Positions 1-9,248 of a stretch of 31,035 nucleotides of DNA are shown piece by piece. Source of the stretch: Chara braunii (taxonomy: Eukaryota > Streptophyta > Charophyceae > Charales > Characeae); assembly GCA_003427395.1 (NCBI GenBank), contig BFEA01000055.1, positions 1,659,080 through 1,690,114 on the forward strand. The letters are read 5' to 3'. The position numbers and the translations under genes are program-made. The notes below the pieces were generated by a model. That model made no database searches and had not been told where the DNA came from. It saw only the letters and a program-made list of their open reading frames with translations. Every line of letters begins with the position of its first letter. Within the stretch, counting starts at the first letter, position 1.

Positions 1-305
1 GCAGCATAACAACAACAACATCAATTGTTGTCGTTTCAGACAAATGTCCGCATTTATCTGATGCCCGCGCGCTGCACCTTGCTCTTGCGCTAAAATATTT
101 GTGTGCTAAAATATTAAAAAAAAAATGTTGCACCATACTTGGCCGGTCGGCCGTGGCGGCCGATTTTTCGTCCCCGGTCATGACCGGGCGTGCAACATAG
201 ACGGAACGGGCTCATGATTATCGTTGGCAGGAATCAGCCTTTCAAAAGTGAAAAGACAATGATGATAGCGGGTCTAGTTGACTAACGGTTTCACACCCTC
301 TCCTT
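1..305. other. Non-coding flank with nested palindromes
   Basis: No credible gene is visible. The stretch opens with a short CAA run and a direct repeat of GCTAAAATATT near 90-116, followed by an A-run. It then holds the palindrome cluster at 125-198, annotated separately. A pyrimidine-rich stretch ending in TTAG lies just before the integrase remnant near 307, but it is probably chance, since the element is simply truncated at its 5' side here. Confidence 0.6.
125..198. repeat. Small inverted-repeat element with internal palindromes
   Basis: ATGTTGCAC at 125-133 is perfectly inverted as GTGCAACAT at 190-198. Between these ends lie two more perfect inverted repeats: TCGGCCG/CGGCCGA at 147-163 with a 3-base spacer, and the 16-bp palindrome CCCGGTCATGACCGGG at 173-188. 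Three nested symmetries in 74 bp could be a tiny foldback element or a structured site. No target-site duplication is obvious. Confidence 0.6.
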
Positions 306-1010
306 AGGTTCAATTGGACGCGAGCTGCCCACGAAGAGGATGCGGTCCATTTCACAGTCAAGTACACGGAAAAAGCTAAAGCGAGAAACAAATGGTATTG
401 GTCGGGAATTCGGGAGGATGTCAGATACATCATCCAGAATTTCCCGGCCTGTGCGGCCAATAAGACGCCGGTACAGATGCCTCAAACAATGGTACTAACT
501 AGGGTAGAACGCCCCTTCCAACGAGTTAGCGTCGAGATGACGGATATCAACGTACTGAGAGGCCCAGTCGATCAGGGTGAGATCAGTGTCCTTCTAGTGG
601 TCGTCAGTCATTTCTCCAAATGGATCGAGGCCTACCCTATGACTAGTCGGGACTCGCAAGAAGTGGCCTGATATATTAATCGCTTTTTATGCATGCATTT
701 GGACGTAGAAGAGGTACACATGGATAACGGGTAGGAATTCCAAGGAGAGGTAGAGCGGCATCTCATGAGGGCCGATGTTAAGATTTTGTACTCACCAAGG
801 CACTGGCCACATGCCAACGGGCTCATAGAGAACGCCAATCGAATGATTAAGACTGCCCTTAGACGGAACATCACTGCAGGAGATACCAGGCCCTGGCCTG
901 TCATAGTCGACGAGTGGCGACCACATCTTAGCCGTCTATAGGGCTACCCCCCACGACAGTACAAGGGTGTCCCCATTTCAACCGAGAACCAATAATATCC
1001 CCCTTGTGCA
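306..1010 (+). pseudogene. Ty3/gypsy-type integrase remnant (zinc finger and catalytic core)
   Basis: Frame 3 reads through an integrase H2C2-like zinc finger and a retroviral-type catalytic core. The finger begins with HEEDAVHF near 330, runs through a KWYWSGIREDV segment and ends in FPAC, so the first Cys of the usual C-x-x-C is Phe. The core has Asp in MTDIN (543-545), the family signature LVVVSHFSKWIEAYP, Asp in HMDNG (723-725) and Glu in LIENAN (828-830). The last two catalytic positions have 34 residues between them; 35 is usual. In-frame stops at 669 (TGA), 732 (TAG), 939 (TAG) and a later TAA make it non-functional. Reverse transcriptase and protease are absent upstream, so the copy is 5'-truncated. 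Confidence 0.93.
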
Positions 1011-1079
1011 ACTTTCACCTCTAATGGGTACGGAAGTTAGCGTGACTCGGGCTCAACACTGATAAAAGGTCCAGCATTA

Positions 1080-1554
1080 CATGAATATGATGGCTAGGAC
1101 CTACTCTGCATTAGTCCGAAGGCGACAGAGGGCCGCGGATCTGACGCACTAGCGGCAAATCAGAGACTACGGGAACCGACATGCATCCGCTGGTCCCCTT
1201 CCCCGCTATAAGATCGGGGATCTAGTGCAGGTACGGAAATCCATATGCTCCTCCAGGATCCATCCTCGCTACAATGACATTAACGAGGTGACGGAAGTTG
1301 GTGCACAAGGCCAGCACTCCGTGAAGCTGATCCCTCGACAAAGCACGCAGGCCAGACCACTGACTCGCCACACTGCTGTCCTTCGCCTATTCCAACCATC
1401 GTTGCATCACGAACAGGCTCCGGCCCCGTCCAGACCTTCTCCCTCTGCTTCCTCGTCCTCCCCTACTTCTTCTTCTTCCTCCTTCCAATCCGCTTCGTCG
1501 TTTGAGGTTGACGACTCGATCGCGCAAGATGAGCCAACACTACCAGGGGAATGA
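1080..1554 (+). pseudogene. Ty3/gypsy pol C-terminus (integrase connector and post-integrase domain)
   Basis: The integrase reading moves from frame 3 to frame 1 near 1000-1090, a frameshift. A basic, helical connector (SALVRRRQRAADL) is broken by a TAG at 1150 and continues as RQIRDYGNRH. RYKIGDLVQVR at 1204-1236 follows, matching the GDLVLV(R/K) start of the domain after the integrase core in Ty3/gypsy elements. A ligand-like strand region (HSVKLIPR) and an HTAVLRLFQPS segment follow. The protein ends in a Ser/Pro-rich acidic tail and a TGA at 1552-1554. No chromodomain is visible. The next frame starts inside this tail. Confidence 0.82.
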
Positions 1555-3102
1555 GCCTGTGGAACATTTTCAAATGACGATTGCGGATCATCTATTCTGG
1601 CATCGATTCAATGATGATCGACAGCCACGATACGACGTCCAACAGGTGAATCTGCCCGGGCCCAGCATCGCAGATCTCGCCATGTACTCGCTCCTTAGCG
1701 AATGAGTGACATATGCGGGAGTATACGTGGACGTTACGCAGCTGCCTGACCGGGAAACCACCATGGTATTCATCGAGTTCTGCGCGCTCCAAGTGGCCAC
1801 AAATTTTGTGCACAACGTCGCCACGTTCATCGGAGATTTGACGCCCCTGGACGATTGACATCGAGAACCAGTGTGGAACTTTCTGCGACAGTACGAGGTG
1901 CAAGTGGCGAGATCGATGGCGCGTGTGCAGGGAAGGGGCCATCATCTCACACCTTGCCACACGCTGTTGCAAAGGACACAGGACGACCTGCTGGCGTTGG
2001 TGCCTCAACTACCCGTGCTCCTTCCCCCCGTCGATCCTCTCAACATCCAAGCTATCACCCCTCCCTCATACTAAATGCCTCCCTTCTTTTCTCACACCAC
2101 CCTTCCTTATCAACTCACAAAGAGCCCCTACCCCATGCGCAACTTCTCAGAGTACTTGGTAGAGCTGGAAGATGTGGAGCCATTGCCGCAAGCGGATGAG
2201 GATGTGTGGGAATTACACCGGGTGCTGTATCGATTGGTGGTGCTGGGCATGTCCCGAATCTGCCGTGTCGTACGACGATCACAACATCGTCCAGAATTTG
2301 CGCGTGTACTACGTCATTTCGCAACCCAAGCCGGAGAAGGAGGGTACAGTGGTCGTTCGCCGAGATCGGAACGAGCAGACCGGGACTGCTGGAGCTCATC
2401 CATGTTGAGTTGTTGTCCATCGCGCAAGTGATCACCAGCGATGAGGAAGATCTCCAGCTCCATCTGCGAACAACATCGGGTGCACAACGATCCTACCAAG
2501 CGGTGGTGATACCAGACTATATCGCGCGAGAGGGAGAAAAGGTGGTTAGCATCGCTGACAGGAAGACGTTGCGGCCTCCCTCATCCAATCCCAACCCAAC
2601 AGGCTCGAGGACCCTCAGGAAGACGCCCAAGAAGAGACGTCGACAACCTTCACCGGAGGCGCAAGGAAGCCGAGTGGGACCCGGGGAAGAGGTGGACCAG
2701 GTCGGGCGGGTGCGGAAGCCTGATCCCGTTCCGGGGTGCAAGGCGACACCGATCGAGGGACCTCGGCCGGGAAAAGGAGCAGGATCAAGCAGATTTCGGA
2801 TACACCGAAGCCCTCCGGAGTCGATACCACCACCTCGCCTCCTTCTCGATCTCAGTCTTGATGGAGCTGGCCCATCAGCACCAGCAGGAGGAGGAGGAAT
2901 GGGAGGAGTACCATATCCCGCACCCAGACCCCCCATCCTTGCAGGAACTTTCCGCTTCCGCCAGCCACCCAGGTGTGCGCCGGTCATTGACCTTAGCAGT
3001 TCCCCCGAGCCGGACGGTCCTCCCGGCGGATGTCGCATTGATGGTGGAGCCTGCAACAATCAGGCTCGAAGTGATCGAGGGGGCCGCACGTCCGTATCCT
3101 GA
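1529..3102 (+). pseudogene. Third ORF after pol in the gypsy element, unknown product
   Basis: ATG at 1529 (MSQHYQGNEP) lies in frame 2 and overlaps the pol stop by 26 bp. Frame 2 then reads as one protein-like stretch to about 2335, interrupted only by TGA at 1703, TGA at 1855 and TAA at 2072. It includes acidic and Leu-rich segments such as LVELEDVEPLPQADEDVWEL. A shift to frame 1 near 2340 continues through SIAQVITSDEEDLQLHLR, a basic nuclear-signal-like KTPKKRRRQ, a long Pro/Gly-rich linker and PVIDLSSSPEP, ending at 3102. I recognise no domain. Its place between pol and the expected 3' LTR, overlapping pol, matches where some Ty3/gypsy lineages carry an extra (env-like or other) gene. 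The assignment to the element is inferred from overlap and similar decay. Confidence 0.6.
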
Positions 3103-3119
3103 TGGGAGCCATAGCTGGA

Positions 3120-3530
3120 GCTGCCATTTGAAGGATGCGTCGCGACCAGGCTAGTAGGAACACACTTCTACGAGGCCGGCCAGTGGCTGAATGTAATGTA
3201 CCATTCCTCGTCATCATGGTGCTCAAGAGGGAGCCGTATACCGAGACCTGGTGATGACGGGTCCCGGGAATCGCACAGTGCGGCGACGGGTCGTACGGGC
3301 CATTGCGGATCTGGCGCCACGTGTTCTGGCACACGTACCGGGGCCCTTTCTCTACGCCTCCTTCGTCCAACACCACTCCAACGAAGTGGAGGCGCCGACA
3401 ACTCCGGTTGCGCTGGCAGCCTTTCAAATTCTTCCTCCTCTTCCTGCCCCTCTTAATCCTGAAATCGGCCATTTCCTCTGAGCTTCTTCTTCTTCTTTTT
3501 GTCCTCTTCTTCTTTTGTTCTTAATTAGAA
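3120..3530 (+). pseudogene. Possible end of the third gypsy ORF with a hydrophobic C-terminus
   Basis: Coding-like pieces continue in shifting frames after 3102. HFYEAGQWLNVMYH lies near 3165-3206. In frame 3 from 3303 a stretch with RIWRHVFWHTYRGPF and a basic KWRRRQLRLRWQPFKFF runs into a strongly hydrophobic tail, about 30 residues rich in Leu and Phe, stopping near 3524. A membrane-like end would fit an env-type product. However, the tail coincides with a TTC-rich simple repeat that encodes Leu/Phe by chance, so this is weak support. Confidence 0.35.
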
Positions 3531-3552
3531 AGGTCGCGCGACAAAAAATTCG

Positions 3553-3559
3553 TTGTGTA

Positions 3560-3652
<93 letters not shown>

Positions 3653-3686
3653 TCGATCGGCCCAGCTGACGATGAAGGGGNTTGTG

Positions 3687-3775
<89 letters not shown>

Positions 3776-3809
3776 TTTTTTTCGATCGGCCCAGCTGACG
3801 ATGAAGGGG
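3553..3809. repeat. Tandemly duplicated (TA)n block
   Basis: Two units lie side by side at 3553-3680 and 3682-3809. Each runs TTGTGTATT, then a (TA)n tract of about 85 bp, then a T-run, then CGATCGGCCCAGCTGACG and ATGAAGGGG. They are separated by the single undetermined base at 3681. The flanks are almost identical, so this is either a recent slippage duplication or an assembly join across an unreadable microsatellite. A weaker third copy of the CCAGCTGACGA block occurs at 3890. Open frames here encode only alternating Tyr-Ile and are not genes. Confidence 0.9.
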
Positions 3810-5542
3810 CCGCCCGATCAGGTGTACAATGGGAAGGCAGATCCACAGTGATGTGGGATGCATCAAAACAGAATAGGTGATGGACTGGGCCAGCTGACGA
3901 AGAGGTGGCCGCCTAGATCCTCAGGGTAATTAGGATGGCCATATAGTAGTCAGGAGACTGGTATTTTTTTTTAAACCCCCTGCGCATCACAAATGTGATA
4001 AGCCATGATCGGTACTCGGCGGCTTCACGTACCCTTGAGGGAAAATCCCACGTAAAGCCCCGAAGTACGGATTCAAGATAATAGGGGAAAATGGGGCTTC
4101 ATTTCTTTTTCTTTCTTTCTTTTTCTTTTACAAAAAGAGAAACGGAGTAGAAAATGCAATTCTGGCCTCGCGTGGCCGGTTAGCGGCCACGCCAAGAAAT
4201 TCAAGAAGCAGTCGGGAATTAGTGGGAGTAGGAATTTTGAATTTTTGTGCGCGCGGCTGTTTTTTGAATTTTTGCACGCGTGGCTGTTTTTTGAATTTTT
4301 GCGCATTGCTTAAACCTGTTATCCCGCTCTGCATCCCACCACCATCTTCCTTTCTTGCTGCCCATCCCCTTCCTGCATGTCTCTTCATCTTCCCTCTAAG
4401 CGAAGTACGATCCCCCCCCCCCTCTTCTCCTTTCCCTGCGAACGATTGGCTGTCTGATTGGGATGGTCGGGGCAATGTGGTGGTGGCAAGAGCGCACCCC
4501 ACTTGGACGCCACCCCAATCACGCAGATCTTCCGACTCGCCTCCTTAGATCCTTCTAGAACCTCTGCCCTTCCTCTATCCTGCTCATCTACGCCCCGTGC
4601 TTTGAGCAGACTCCCCACGACTTTCCCCGCTATAACTTGACATTCTCGCAACCCCTTCCTCGCAACCCTTTCCTCTCCCCCTCTTTGATCTCGGCTGCAA
4701 GCTGCGCAAGCTATGCGCGAAGCCCGCGGCGCCGGAAAGACTCGACGTGCCCCGTGGTGGGCAGAGTGACGGCGGGTGGCGGAGTGAGCGGTAGACTTGG
4801 GGTAACGCAGTCGGAGGGACTGAGCCGTGGTGGAGATCAGACGCCGGCAGCGGTAGTGCCTTGTGGCTATGGTTGTCGGTGGTTTTGACTGATTGAGGAC
4901 TGGGCCCGAAGCGGCCAGTCGTGAGAATTCAGTATTTTAAGACAAGTTTTTTCTCCATTACTGCTTTGTCCCCGTGTGTTGTGTGCATGATCCCAAATTC
5001 CCAATGCGTGGGTAATCCGTTATGCATGTTCGGGTACAAAAATCGATGGATGTTGAATGTTTCAGTGAGGGGCACTTAGGGCTCTATGGGTAGGCATGTG
5101 TGTATGAGCCTCTGGGCCTGATGATCGGAAGTACCGAGTGTTGATTGCTTGCATGAGTGCATGAATGCATTGGTCCTTCCCCCTTTCATTCACTCTTAAC
5201 CTGCGCGAGTATGCGGGATACACGCCAACCTCCTTCAACCGTCTCTCTCTCCCTCATATTGTGCAGGTCGGAACTCCAAGGGGAGGCGGCTAATTTGGGA
5301 AAGATCGGTCATCCGCGTCCTCGCGAAGCGGCCGACCTCTCTGTGCCCACCCCGCGTTCAAGTTGATGATGAAGACAGAGAGAGAGACGGAGAAAAAGAG
5401 TTAGGCGCATCCTTTTTCGGAGGTATTCGTTGGTCTTTGCATGGAATAAGGTTTCATCTCGACGACGGAAGCGCGGGCCGTGGCCCGAGCTCAGACCTTG
5501 TCCCAAAGCGTCGCATTACGCTTCCACCCTTCCCGATCGCAG
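3810..5542. other. Non-coding region, possible LTR/leader
   Basis: No gene is convincing. It holds a 27-bp tandem repeat (4235-4305), a C-rich tract near 4412, CT-rich stretches at 4320-4440 and 4660-4690, a GC-rich stretch at 4700-4900 and a pyrimidine tract ending TTGTGCAG at about 5266-5273 that resembles a 3' splice site. It could contain the gypsy element's 3' LTR and then a leader for the ORF at 5543. I could not find a second LTR copy to define boundaries. Confidence 0.45.
4235..4305. repeat. 27-bp tandem repeat, about 2.6 copies
   Basis: The unit TTTTGAATTTTTG followed by a GC-rich YGCGCGYGGCTGTT half repeats at a 27-bp period. Because 27 is a multiple of three, the minus strand reads it as repeated QKFKKQPR-like peptides; I treat those as incidental. 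Confidence 0.8.
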
Positions 5543-5962
5543 ATGACGGGGGCGTATACCACGATGCGGACGTGCGGAGCCTACTGCGACACAAAGCCAA
5601 TCCATCTTTATAACCCGACCCAGGCGTGCCACATAGGCGGGAGTGGGTTCGTGCTGATTGAGCGATTTTCTTCCCCGCCTTTAATTTTGCCTTACACAGA
5701 CCTCACAGTGTTGCCCTGGTCCGATGTACACGCCGCGTGGCGGCCGCAGTTTAATTGCCATTGGTGTCGTCAGGGGGACTCGTGCTCGTGGCGACGGTTG
5801 GTCCTCGTGTACAAAGGAGCAGTCCGCTTCCCCGAACTCTCGCGCAACACGGGTGCCCTTCTGGCCTATTTTCGAACTTGGGTTCCGTCGACCTGCCCGA
5901 CCCTGGGCAGCCCCGTGCAGTGCCGTCCGCACGGACTCGACGAGTCGGACGTCGAAACCTGA
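5543..5962 (+). CDS. Unrecognised ORF, family copy B (GFVxI...PW...CxxC domain)
   Basis: Using the in-frame ATG at 5543 the product is 139 residues; the frame is open upstream to about 5480. I do not recognise the family. Its core at 5645-5767 runs GSGFVLIERF, SPP, a hydrophobic LTVLPW strand, a second Trp seven residues later (AAW) and then CHWC. The same ordered landmarks, with nearly the same spacing, occur in the ORFs at 30491 (+) and 17401 (-). The C-x-x-C end suggests metal binding but there is only one visible pair. The tail beyond it is not shared with the other copies, and overlapping frames there are Pro/Arg-rich, so a frameshift after the core is possible. A splice-acceptor-like TTGTGCAG lies 270 bp upstream. 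Confidence 0.5.
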   Translation: MTGAYTTMRTCGAYCDTKPIHLYNPTQACHIGGSGFVLIERFSSPPLILPYTDLTVLPWSDVHAAWRPQFNCHWCRQGDSCSWRRLVLVYKGAVRFPELSRNTGALLAYFRTWVPSTCPTLGSPVQCRPHGLDESDVET

Positions 5963-6929
5963 ACCCGATTAAGGGACCTCCACCCCCAAGGGCCCCGCGA
6001 ACCTGGCGCCTCGGGGAATGAAGCTTCGTTCCCGACGGCTTCGCCTCTCTTCTCCCCTCCCCTCTCGTTTTCTTTTCTTCCTTGTTCATGAGGTGATGAC
6101 GGTCGGCCCATAGGGCACCGTTGTTCGCCCCCGGCGGCAGCTCAAACCCCTGCCTAGGCACCTCGGCCTGAAGCAAGAGTCCGCCGTTTCGTCCGGGTGG
6201 CTCAACCCCCACGACCAAAAATCCTCGGCCACGCCCCTAACTACTCTGATCGACGTCCAAAGTACGGAATGCTGCCCGGGGAATGAGGTTGCGCATCAGA
6301 GTTATGGCTATCCTCCATGCGGCAGCAGCCCTCCCCATGTGTGCAGCACCGGTGCCGACCGTGATGTTGGTTCTCGCGGTGTCGCGCCCCACCGTTCCAA
6401 GGCCTGGTTCGATGTCTCTCCCCGGGCCGAGTGCGGTGGGTTGGTGGACTAGCAGGCTGTCACGTAGGATTTTGGAGAGTTTTAGGAAAAAATTGGAAGT
6501 GAAATCACAAGCAACCTTTGTCACACAGTCGAGAAGTCAGTGTTATTCCTCCTGCCAGCGGCGACACGGCTTAGAGTGAGGCGTTCGGTTTTATCGCCTG
6601 CACCTGACCCCGTATAAAGGTTAGAATCAAGGTCACCGGAGTTCCTATTATCCAGGAGTCCTTCAAGTATCCTTGAGTGTAACCTGATGTGGAGTGATAA
6701 ATAATTTGTTATCTCATGCATAAACATTCCATGCATTACAGGACATGCATCATAAATCAAATGACACTGAGAGGATGAAAAGACCGGACTCTGCAAGAGC
6801 ATGACCAGAGATACGAGACTGAAGAGTAGTATACAAAGAATGCGAGAAGCAACCATAAAGGAGGGGCTGCAGTCACTGGTAAATCATAATAATGTCATAG
6901 TACATCTCAGTGACTAGAAGATACGAGCC
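5963..6929. other. Non-coding or unrecognised sequence
   Basis: I see no supportable gene. The first 300 bases are GC-rich; the rest is balanced. The minus strand at 6521-6856 opens with a hydrophobic leader-like stretch (MVASRILCILLFSLVSL), but that sequence also reads as ordinary AT-rich retroelement-like DNA. I therefore leave it uncalled. Confidence 0.4.
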
Positions 6930-7522
6930 TCAATCAATAACGACAAGTGGTACCCCTTCATGAGTTGGCTCGACTGTCTGGGACTCTGTATCCGGTACAC
7001 GCTGGTCCTCCTCATCATTGAGAACCTGAGTGGCCATCGACTCTGGGACCACGTAGCTGATGTCAAAGGATGCCGTAGGATCGGTCTTGCTGATATATGC
7101 CATACATCCAGCCATCTCCTCGTCCGCAACGCTCCGAAGGTATAGCTCCTCAGCGAGGGAAATGCTGCCAGCGGCACCGATCAAGATCTCGATCCGCCCC
7201 TTGCCGTAGATGTAGTCATATGAAACCTCCAGAAAACGGTCTCCATAGAGAGGCTTCCGAAAAGCCTGTATGACGAAATCTGCTCCCACCAAATGGTTGT
7301 AGCCATCCTCAAGATATGGGACTGGTCCCTTCCCCCTTGAAGGACCAACTACCTCCTCTGACCTGGGTCCTCCTGACATGTAATGTCCGAATCAATCACC
7401 CTCAAGCAAATAACGTGCCAAGAGATAAGCAACCCGTCGTAGGGCTGCCTTCCGCCTGTGTCTAGCTCCGGCAACCAATGTCATAAAATGCTCTGGGCCT
7501 GCTCCAAACTCAGGCGTACTCA
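6930..7522 (-). pseudogene. Unrecognised coding region, downstream part
   Basis: Minus frame from about 7522 reads STPEFGAGPEHFMTLVAG, then a basic ARHRRKAALRRVAYLLARYL helix, a TGA at 7392-7394, and then 149 residues from ATG 7379 to a stop at 6930. The second part begins with a Gly/Ser/Pro-rich lead, contains LEVSYDYIYGKGRIEILIG and an acidic tail rich in Glu/Thr. The residue mix looks protein-like and the frame continues across the stop, so it is probably one decayed protein or exon set together with 7520-8077. I cannot name the family. Being sandwiched between retroelements favours a transposon-encoded protein. Confidence 0.5.
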
Positions 7523-8077
7523 GTCCCTATGAGTATCCCAGTCAAAATAGTCCCCCAGGTCAACGTCGCTCACGCAGCAAGGCTCTTGGTTTGACTCACC
7601 CGTCTCTGACCTCTGTAGACAGGTGGTAATAGGAATCCAAGATCTGGCCACCTCACTCCCGATCCTCCTATCTTGACGCCTATTTTCCTTGTTGCCACCT
7701 CTGCTCAGCGGTTTAGGGTTACAACCGTCAAAGTCATAGAGGGCACCACCTGGTGCAAAAGGGATCTGGGGAAACACCACATGTAACCAAAGTTCCTTCA
7801 AGTAACTCTCCCTGCGGAAGATATAGTCAGCAATCCGGTCGTAGGTGGTTCCCTTCACTCCCTGCCCAGCATCTCTCACGTGATAAGTGATCACCAATAT
7901 GTACCTCGATGTGGGAGACTCGTTGGCCCAAATGACAAAGCTCTGATGCCCAATGTGTCGATAGCAGAACTTCTCAACCAGCTTACCCCATGTAGGGGTT
8001 GTCTCATGTTGAGAAGCCAGCTTGACTAATCTGCAAAATAATATAGAATGCCCCTGGCAAGCTGCTATGCCAAGCAA
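7520..8077 (-). CDS. Unrecognised coding region, upstream part
   Basis: A 185-codon open frame reads with balanced composition, including TWGKLVEKFCYRHIGHQSF, SRYILVITYHVRDAG and YLKELWLHVVFPQIPFAPG. It ends DYFDWDTH..., after which a one-base shift leads into the next segment at 7522. A CATCTCCAG and a TATTATTTTGCAG near its 5' side look like splice acceptors, so the first residues may be intronic and the true exon may begin near 8035. No catalytic motif is recognisable. The 47-bp minisatellite starts about 110 bp upstream of its 5' end. Confidence 0.5.
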   Translation of the reverse strand: MLGIAACQGHSILFCRLVKLASQHETTPTWGKLVEKFCYRHIGHQSFVIWANESPTSRYILVITYHVRDAGQGVKGTTYDRIADYIFRRESYLKELWLHVVFPQIPFAPGGALYDFDGCNPKPLSRGGNKENRRQDRRIGSEVARSWIPITTCLQRSETGESNQEPCCVSDVDLGDYFDWDTHRD

Positions 8078-8186
8078 TGATGTCCTGGAGATGAGGGGGA
8101 TGTCAATAGCCCAGGAGAATAACCCAGCTCGATAGGGCCAAAGAGGTCAGCACCTCAATAGACCCTCAAGCCAAACGGGTGGCAAC

Positions 8187-8408
8187 CAACTCAATATAGG
8201 GGCCCGCCTGAATGGGTCTGGCTGAACAACAATCAACTCAGTATAGGAGCCCACCTTAATGAGCCCGGCTAAACAGCAAACAACTCGATATAGGGGCCCG
8301 CCTGAATGGGCCCGGCTGATCAGCAACAACTCGATATACGGGCCCGCCTGAATGGGCCCGCCTGAACAACAACAACTCGATATAGGGGCCCGCCTGAACA
8401 GCAACTCA
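8187..8408. repeat. 47-bp minisatellite, about 4.8 copies
   Basis: Units begin with CAACTCGATATAGG at 8187, 8234, 8281, 8327 and 8373, giving periods of 47, 47, 46 and 46. Each carries GGCCCGCCTGAATGGGCCCG. The last copy is cut short at about 8408. Copies differ by a few substitutions each. Confidence 0.93.
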
Positions 8409-8793
8409 TCATAGCAATATCATACGAACATCTCTGCAGCAAGTGGACTAGAACATGAGGACTGAACTGCAAGTATCGTCACTGAGAGAGACTGATCATC
8501 AAGATATTATCTATGCAGGGGCTAGTTGCAAAATACGGCGCGTGCAAACCGGACCGCCCTGATATCATGTGTGCGGAAAAAATACCGTCCCCACGGAGTC
8601 TGATATGAATATCATCCATGCAGAGACTGATCAGCAAGAAATCAAATCAGCGGGATTTTGGGGCTAATCATACCATAAGAGGCAAGTCACGTCCTCAAGA
8701 CTAATCACACTCGCTGGACATGCATCCCTGACCATCATATCGGCGGGACACGCGTTCTAGAATCATCAGAGAACGTACTCGTATAGCCTACTC
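8409..8793. other. Non-coding spacer between two minisatellites
   Basis: No open frame or repeat unit of note is seen. Recurrent short words (CTGATCA, GATATCAT, CATGCAGAGACTGATCAGCAAG) hint at an older, degraded repeat. Confidence 0.5.
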
Positions 8794-9165
8794 GAGCCTG
8801 GGCGCACTCATGTGACAATACTAAGCGTAGGCGCGCAAGGGCGCACACTCTAGAGCAATACTAAGCTTGGGCGCGTGTGGGCGCGCACTCAAATCTCGGT
8901 TCCAAGCTTGGGTGCGCATGGGCGCGCACTCAAATCACAATGTCGAGCATAGGCGCGCATGGGTGCGCACTCAAATAGCAATACTGATCATGGGCGCACG
9001 TGAGCACATACTCAAATGACAATACTTAGCTTGGATGCGCATGGGCGCGCACTCATATAGCAATACCGAGCTCGGGCGCGCATGGGCGCACACTCTATCT
9101 CCAATGCCATGGGCGCGCAAGGGCGCGCACTTGAATAATACTCGCAGGCTTGGGCGCACACTGAT
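8794..9165. repeat. 41-bp GC-rich minisatellite, about 9 copies
   Basis: Units of the type CAATACTAAGCTTGGGCGCG plus CATGGGCGCGCACTCAAATAG start the AGC block at about 8821, 8861, 8902, 8943, 8984, 9025 and 9066, with decayed copies on both sides. The period is 41 (one 40). Each unit contains alternating GCGC runs. The LINE 3' end abuts it. Confidence 0.92.
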
Positions 9166-9248
9166 GATGTCGGATTCATTGCTAGGTGTAAAATGAGAGT
9201 GTTGGGCTTGAATGCCAGCCATTCATTCCTAATTTGTAGTACTCTAAT

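Noticed and set aside
2517-3059. 180-codon minus-strand frame
   Set aside because: It is a Pro/Arg/Gly-rich shadow of the plus-strand frame, which continues the third gypsy ORF.
2993-3472. 159-codon minus-strand frame
   Set aside because: No motif; lies opposite the decayed plus-strand element and has composition expected of a shadow.
3424-3880. Open frames of alternating Tyr-Ile on both strands
   Set aside because: Direct translation of the (TA)n microsatellite.
8187-9165. Possible CRISPR array
   Set aside because: Units are contiguous tandem copies without unique spacers, there are no cas genes, and the context is eukaryotic.
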